Below, in pieces: positions 60,916 through 64,000 of a stretch of DNA of 64,000 nucleotides. The DNA is from Epiperipatus broadwayi (lineage: Eukaryota > Onychophora > Udeonychophora > Euonychophora > Peripatidae): assembly GCA_028023455.1 (NCBI GenBank), contig JAQFVV010012423.1, positions 6,304,269 to 6,368,268 of the forward strand, written 5' to 3'. Position 1 is the stretch's first letter. Each line of letters starts with the position of its first letter. A model generated the notes under the pieces. That model did not search any database. It saw nothing but the letters and a program-made list of their open reading frames with translations, and was not told where the DNA came from. Made by a program: the position numbers and the translations under genes.

Positions 60916-62109
60916 TACAAACTATATTTTATTTAATGACCATGGGCAATATGATCAAGATTAGTGAATGATTTAGAAAAACATTATTCCAAAACTAAAT
61001 ATTTCATTTTTAAATCTTATTTAAAGTAATGCATGTGCTTAGGATCAACAATGTTTTAATCAATAAGCAATAAAGCTTTATGTACTCTAAATTAAAGAGC
61101 TTAGTAAAAATTATTGTGATATGCTAACGCATAATAAAATCTACTTTATTGACTGATGATGATTTTTATGACAACAATAAAAATAATATGTTGACAGCAA
61201 TAACAGTATGGATAATGATTAGCAATAAGACCACAAACAACTAAATATATTTTCAAACAAAATTTATTCGTATTATTTACAAGTTTGTGAATATACTAAT
61301 AAGAACAACGAAAATATACATAATCTTGAACAATCAAAAACAGAAATGTACATAGAATGAGATTAATTAGATCATTGTATTACTAAGGAAAGATTTCTTA
61401 GGATCTATTTACCATTTTAATAAATCATTATCTTTTAATTTATTATTACTTAAGCTTATTACTTACATTGGGTTTATTTTGACTTATACTTTTTATATTT
61501 TACCTATTTATTAAAAGCATGATTTTAAGAACTTACTTCAAATAAATGCAGGCAATATATTTCAAAATCTCTATTCAATGGTTAAGAAGCTACCAACATT
61601 ATCACACAGGATAACACAATAAATAAAGTTAAAATATAATTTAAGCTACCATATATTACTAGAAACCATTGACTTCTTGTTTTAATCCATTTATGTAGGC
61701 TATTAAACATCCAAAACTGCTTTAAGAGTTAAGTATATTATTATTCTACCTTTTAATTATTAGTTTTACATTATAGGATTCTTTAAAGTTAAAGAAAAAT
61801 ATCATCATTTTAAAACAACTTGTATATAAATGATATACAACACAAATTAATGGTATAGATGGGATCATCTCGAATGGATAGGCATTAAGGAACAATCTAC
61901 TATAAAATAATTTTTAACTAATATTATCTTTTATCATCATTTTGCTCAGTGCTAAGTATAATCTACATTTTCAAATACCATATTTCTGAAACGATTCTGC
62001 TGTTAACAATACTAAACCATTAGAACTTAGGAAAGTGAAACATAATAAACATATGATATATCGAAAGATATAATAGGGTTGAGCTAAGGCAAAGAAAACA
62101 AATTAACAA
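60916..62109. other. AT-rich non-coding stretch
   Basis: I see nothing that supports a gene or element here. Confidence 0.5.
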
Positions 62110-62119
62110 CATCTTGGGT

Positions 62120-62315
62120 CTGCATATGGTCTGTAATCCCAACGTCATTTCTAGAGCCCCTTTAGGGATATAAAATGAAGGGGCAGTCAATCCCTTATTT
62201 GAAATAACTATACCAACACATGGTTTGAAATCCCAGTGTTGCTTCTGGATCCCCTTTAGGGATATGAAAAAAAGGAAGGGATGCTCAATCCCTTATTTAA
62301 TAACTAAATCAATAT
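62120..62315. repeat. tandem duplication, about 100 bp period
   Basis: Two diverged copies each contain CCCCTTTAGGGATAT, then an A-rich part, then TCAATCCCTTATTT. GC content is locally raised. Confidence 0.75.
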
Positions 62316-64000
62316 ACTATAAAAGTATGGCTTTAATCTGCTCAAAGTTTAATGAGCATTATTAATGATTCATCTTATAATGGTCATTTATATCATCACT
62401 CAGGGTAAAAAAATAACTACATCTGATGTAATGTAATATGGATCTACCACATATTCTAAATATTATAAACTTATAATTATAATTATTCAACATGATAATA
62501 GACAAATCTAATACTAACATTACTTACCACAAATATATAAAGACACTAGAAAAACTATAAAGACACTAGAAAAATGGAATATATAACTACTTGATACATA
62601 AAATTTATAACTATCATTATCAATTTGAGAATCACTATAACTATAGCCATTATTACTATTAATTACTTAAGTATTACACATATCAAAGACCATGTTTAAT
62701 GCACTTAAATTAACCAAAGTTATATACTACCATTTATTATTATTCAACAATTGTAGCTTTTATCCTAGAAAAAAAAATACTAAGAATAAACCGTAATAGT
62801 TTATTGTGAGAAATTGTAACCTTCCTACCTGTGTTCATATTTTAAATATGAATGAAATTTATAATAAATAAGGTTATTTGACCAAATTTATATTTATCAA
62901 GTTTCTTTTTTTTTACACAAACCAGTTTTTATATCTGTAATAATAATGTATACAATATTACAATACACTACATATAATATTAATAATAATCAAAAATCAC
63001 TATATAAACTTCTTGTTTCACCCTTCTTCTTATGAAACTAAGAGAATGAAATCTTGATTGCAACCATTTTAAATCTGCAGCATTATATGATTGATAAATG
63101 TTCTTTCCCGCATGGGAGTATATTGCATATTTATTTATTAATTTAAATTATAATCTTAGTACATTGCTTGATTTATGAACAATTGTAGTTTTTATCCATT
63201 AATTTCAGCACTTTGTTGCTCTAGGAATTGAACAAAAAAAAAGTTGAAGATAAACATTGATTCTTATCTTCATCACACATATGGATTTCATAGGCTTTAC
63301 TGAATAATGGGACTATTTAACAATTAACACATTATAAATCCAATTCAATATGATTAACATAATAATTAATATATCAAAATTTAAATTGGCATTTGATTCA
63401 CTTTCACTTGTTACTGGAAGTTGCAAGATGGTGTATTCACATTTGCCCTAATGTAAGTTTTAAGGCAATGCTGAAAATACTTTATATTAAAAGTTTTAAT
63501 AAATATTTTATTAACTTTTATAAATTATTGCTGTGCTTTTATTTAATTGCAATATAACTTTTTTTTTAATTTATTTTTCTCCACATAATAAAATGCAATA
63601 AAAGGCATTAAGTATCTCTTATCATAGGTCTGCTACTTTTGAATTTATTCTGACTAAAAGTACAAAATAATTCTTTTCTCTTTTTTCTTGCTATCCCAAA
63701 TAATTCATAATTATTTTTATAATGCATATAATAAATATAATAATTAAAACAATTATAAAATAAAGAGTAAAATTTCAAGCTTACAAACTTCTGAATTGTT
63801 TTAAATTTGAAGTCCATTTTGGCAGGATTTTTCTTTTAATATGTCTACCGGTTTTAAATGTAAACTTTTGACGATTATCAATTGACAGTAGCAAGGTGTT
63901 TCATTTATGTATGTTAAATAGAGTTCATATTCCATTAGTTGCAAGTTAAAATTCAATTCAATTTCATGTTTGATTCAATTCAAATTTTACGTTTTAATAA
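62316..64000. other. AT-rich non-coding stretch
   Basis: Only a small 21 bp tandem duplication (AAAGACACTAGAAAAACTAT, about 62540-62575) stands out. The minus-strand frame at 63608-63817 has no family signature. Confidence 0.5.

Overview
The window looks like intronic and intergenic DNA from an invertebrate animal with a very AT-rich, transposon-rich genome. Two short exons of a Ras-like small GTPase of the RERG/RASL11 type point to a metazoan. Penelope-like retroelements with GIY-YIG domains, several non-LTR retrotransposon lineages, tRNA-derived SINEs, hAT, piggyBac-like and mariner-like MITEs, and hammerhead-ribozyme repeats argue for an invertebrate (a mollusc, chelicerate or cnidarian would all fit). 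I cannot name the species. There is no bacterial-style gene, operon or CRISPR array.

Layout. 1-5096 is non-coding, with a degenerate array and one SINE relic. Exon 5097-5153 (+) and exon 27812-27885 (+) join in phase to encode the switch I to switch II part of a Ras-like GTPase. The 22.66 kb intron between them holds most of the interesting insertions: a (TTA)n array at 8.05-8.22 kb, an RTE-like LINE tail (9.7 kb), a Ty3/gypsy-type integrase relic on the minus strand (11.4-12.7 kb), a 1 kb foldback (12.9-14.0 kb), a 5.0 kb nested insertion (15653-20670) in which a nearly intact LINE sits inside a hAT MITE, a 283 bp element with a complete hammerhead ribozyme and a perfect 16 bp target duplication (21.18-21.46 kb), a palindromic hammerhead-bearing repeat (22.15-22.79 kb), and a second hAT MITE copy without the LINE (22976-23373).

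27.9-37 kb holds a tRNA-Gly SINE, a piggyBac-like MITE with TTAA flanks, two head-to-head 5'-truncated Penelope-like elements, and more hammerhead-bearing repeats just downstream. 37-45 kb holds an RTE-like LINE on the minus strand, split by an insertion with two direct copies of a hammerhead repeat, and then a second type of Penelope-like element. 45-64 kb is mostly AT-rich filler with foldbacks, tetranucleotide arrays, LINE fragments, a third Penelope-like relic, and a weak candidate pair of signal-peptide exons.

How the parts work together. The host gene is represented only by the two Ras exons; its P-loop exon and C-terminal exons were not found. The rest is a record of stacked retrotransposition. 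The most unusual theme is that two unrelated small repeat families carry hammerhead ribozyme cores, near Penelope-like elements, which are known to carry such ribozymes. All readings were made by eye from the sequence, without database searches.
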